Positions 63,438 through 64,000 of a stretch of DNA of 64,000 nucleotides are shown here, piece by piece. The notes under the pieces are model-generated. The model was not told where the DNA came from and ran no database searches. It saw only the letters and a program-made list of their open reading frames with translations. The translations under genes and the position numbers were made by a program. The stretch's first letter is position 1; each line of letters begins with the position of its first letter. The stretch comes from Povalibacter uvarum (GTDB taxonomy: Bacteria; Pseudomonadota; Gammaproteobacteria; Steroidobacterales; Steroidobacteraceae), in assembly GCF_014202975.1 (NCBI RefSeq), contig NZ_JACHHZ010000004.1:558001-622000 (forward strand). Reading direction: 5' to 3'.

Positions 63438-64000
63438 ATGAAGAGAATAATGCTTACCGTCGTCTCCGTGCTGGTCGCGCTCGTAGCGATGGCGGCCCTG
63501 ATCATCGCGACGGGCATCTACAACGTTGCCGCTGATGAGCCTCATTCGTCGCTCGTTTCTCGCACACTTGAAAGCGCGCGCGAGCGCTCGATTGCCATGC
63601 GCGCCAACGAGATCGAGGTGCCGCACCTGGACGATCCAGCGAGGGTGCGCCGCGGGGCCGGCAACTACGACGCGATGTGCGTGGGTTGCCATCTCGCACC
63701 TGGCAAGGCGGCGTCGGAGCTGCGCTCGGGCTTGTATCCAAGTCCGCCCAATCTGACGGAACGCCAGCACCTGGACCCGGCGGAGGCGTTCTGGGTGATC
63801 AAGCACGGCATCAAGTCCACGGGCATGCCTGCGTGGGGCAAGAGCATGCAAGACCCGTACGTCTGGGACCTCGTGGCATTCGTGCGCGCGCTCCCCTCAT
63901 TGTCGGCCGAGCAGTACGCGACGGAAGTGGAGGCGAGCGAAGGACACTCGCATGCGGGTGGTGAGTCAACCGATGACAGTCATGAAGAAGGTGCGCGGCA
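63438..64000 (+). CDS. Membrane-anchored cytochrome c (3' end beyond window)
   Basis: Starts at the ATG at 63438 with AAGGAG 7 nt upstream. An N-terminal membrane anchor (LTVVSVLVALVAMAALIIAT) is followed by a periplasmic class I cytochrome domain with the heme site CVGCH at about residues 81-85 and a probable axial Met in GIKSTGMPAWGK. A His/Glu-rich tail begins near residue 165 (GHSHAGGES) and is cut by the window end. It follows copB by 103 nt. Such cytochromes may pass electrons in copper oxidation (inference). Confidence 0.88.
   Translation, partial: MKRIMLTVVSVLVALVAMAALIIATGIYNVAADEPHSSLVSRTLESARERSIAMRANEIEVPHLDDPARVRRGAGNYDAMCVGCHLAPGKAASELRSGLYPSPPNLTERQHLDPAEAFWVIKHGIKSTGMPAWGKSMQDPYVWDLVAFVRALPSLSAEQYATEVEASEGHSHAGGESTDDSHEEGAR

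Overview
The window is GC-rich chromosomal DNA from a gammaproteobacterium. Operon neighbourhoods (pilB/pilC/pilD, pilRS next to sucCD, bamD-rluD-pgeF-clpB, recA-recX-alaS-csrA-tRNA-Ser, copLAB) suggest the Xanthomonadales/Nevskiales/Steroidobacter side of the class. No rRNA is present to settle the order.

Positions 1-18944 hold a type IV pilus locus: pilD (cut by the window edge), pilC, pilB and the major pilin pilA on the minus strand, and the pilS-pilR two-component system further right. A sequence with the spacing of a sigma-54 promoter lies before pilA, which fits PilR control. Between pilA and pilR sits an 11.3 kb block (4640-15945) of membrane and envelope-glycan genes. It encodes two divergent membrane-anchored alkaline-phosphatase-superfamily enzymes with Thr at the nucleophile position, a GT-C glycosyltransferase, a GT2 enzyme, a GT4 enzyme, two methyltransferases and a flippase. 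I read it as a candidate pilin- or surface-glycan modification cassette.

Positions 19127-30706 are housekeeping: sucCD, nadE, bamD, rluD, pgeF, a ZIP metal transporter, clpB and a FmdB-type zinc ribbon. The gaps between them contain an unusual family of heptamer arrays (units like GCCRCTA ending in GCCAGAG) in inverted pairs. One pair precisely flanks a small four-helix-bundle protein gene and the others are empty. REP-like hairpins (GTCATTCCCGCG type) also recur. Positions 30841-38131 are an accessory block of ECF sigma factor, Ser/Thr kinase with TPR repeats, and a very large secreted beta-propeller/Calx-beta protein fused to an outer-membrane barrel. Positions 38457-50336 are again core: aspS, a lipase-like hydrolase, mutS, pncC, thpR, recA (with an SOS box), recX, alaS, csrA and tRNA-Ser(GCU).

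From the 3' end of tRNA-Ser onward (50337 to the window end) the DNA looks like an integrated genomic island. It carries a tyrosine integrase, two small DNA-binding proteins, decayed RTX and group II intron fragments between direct repeats, an ECF sigma/membrane-protein pair, and a mercury operon (merR, merT, merP, merB, truncated merA, and a GDCCVxC-like protein). A copper operon follows (copL-like, MerR-family regulator, copA, copB), then a cytochrome c that runs off the end.
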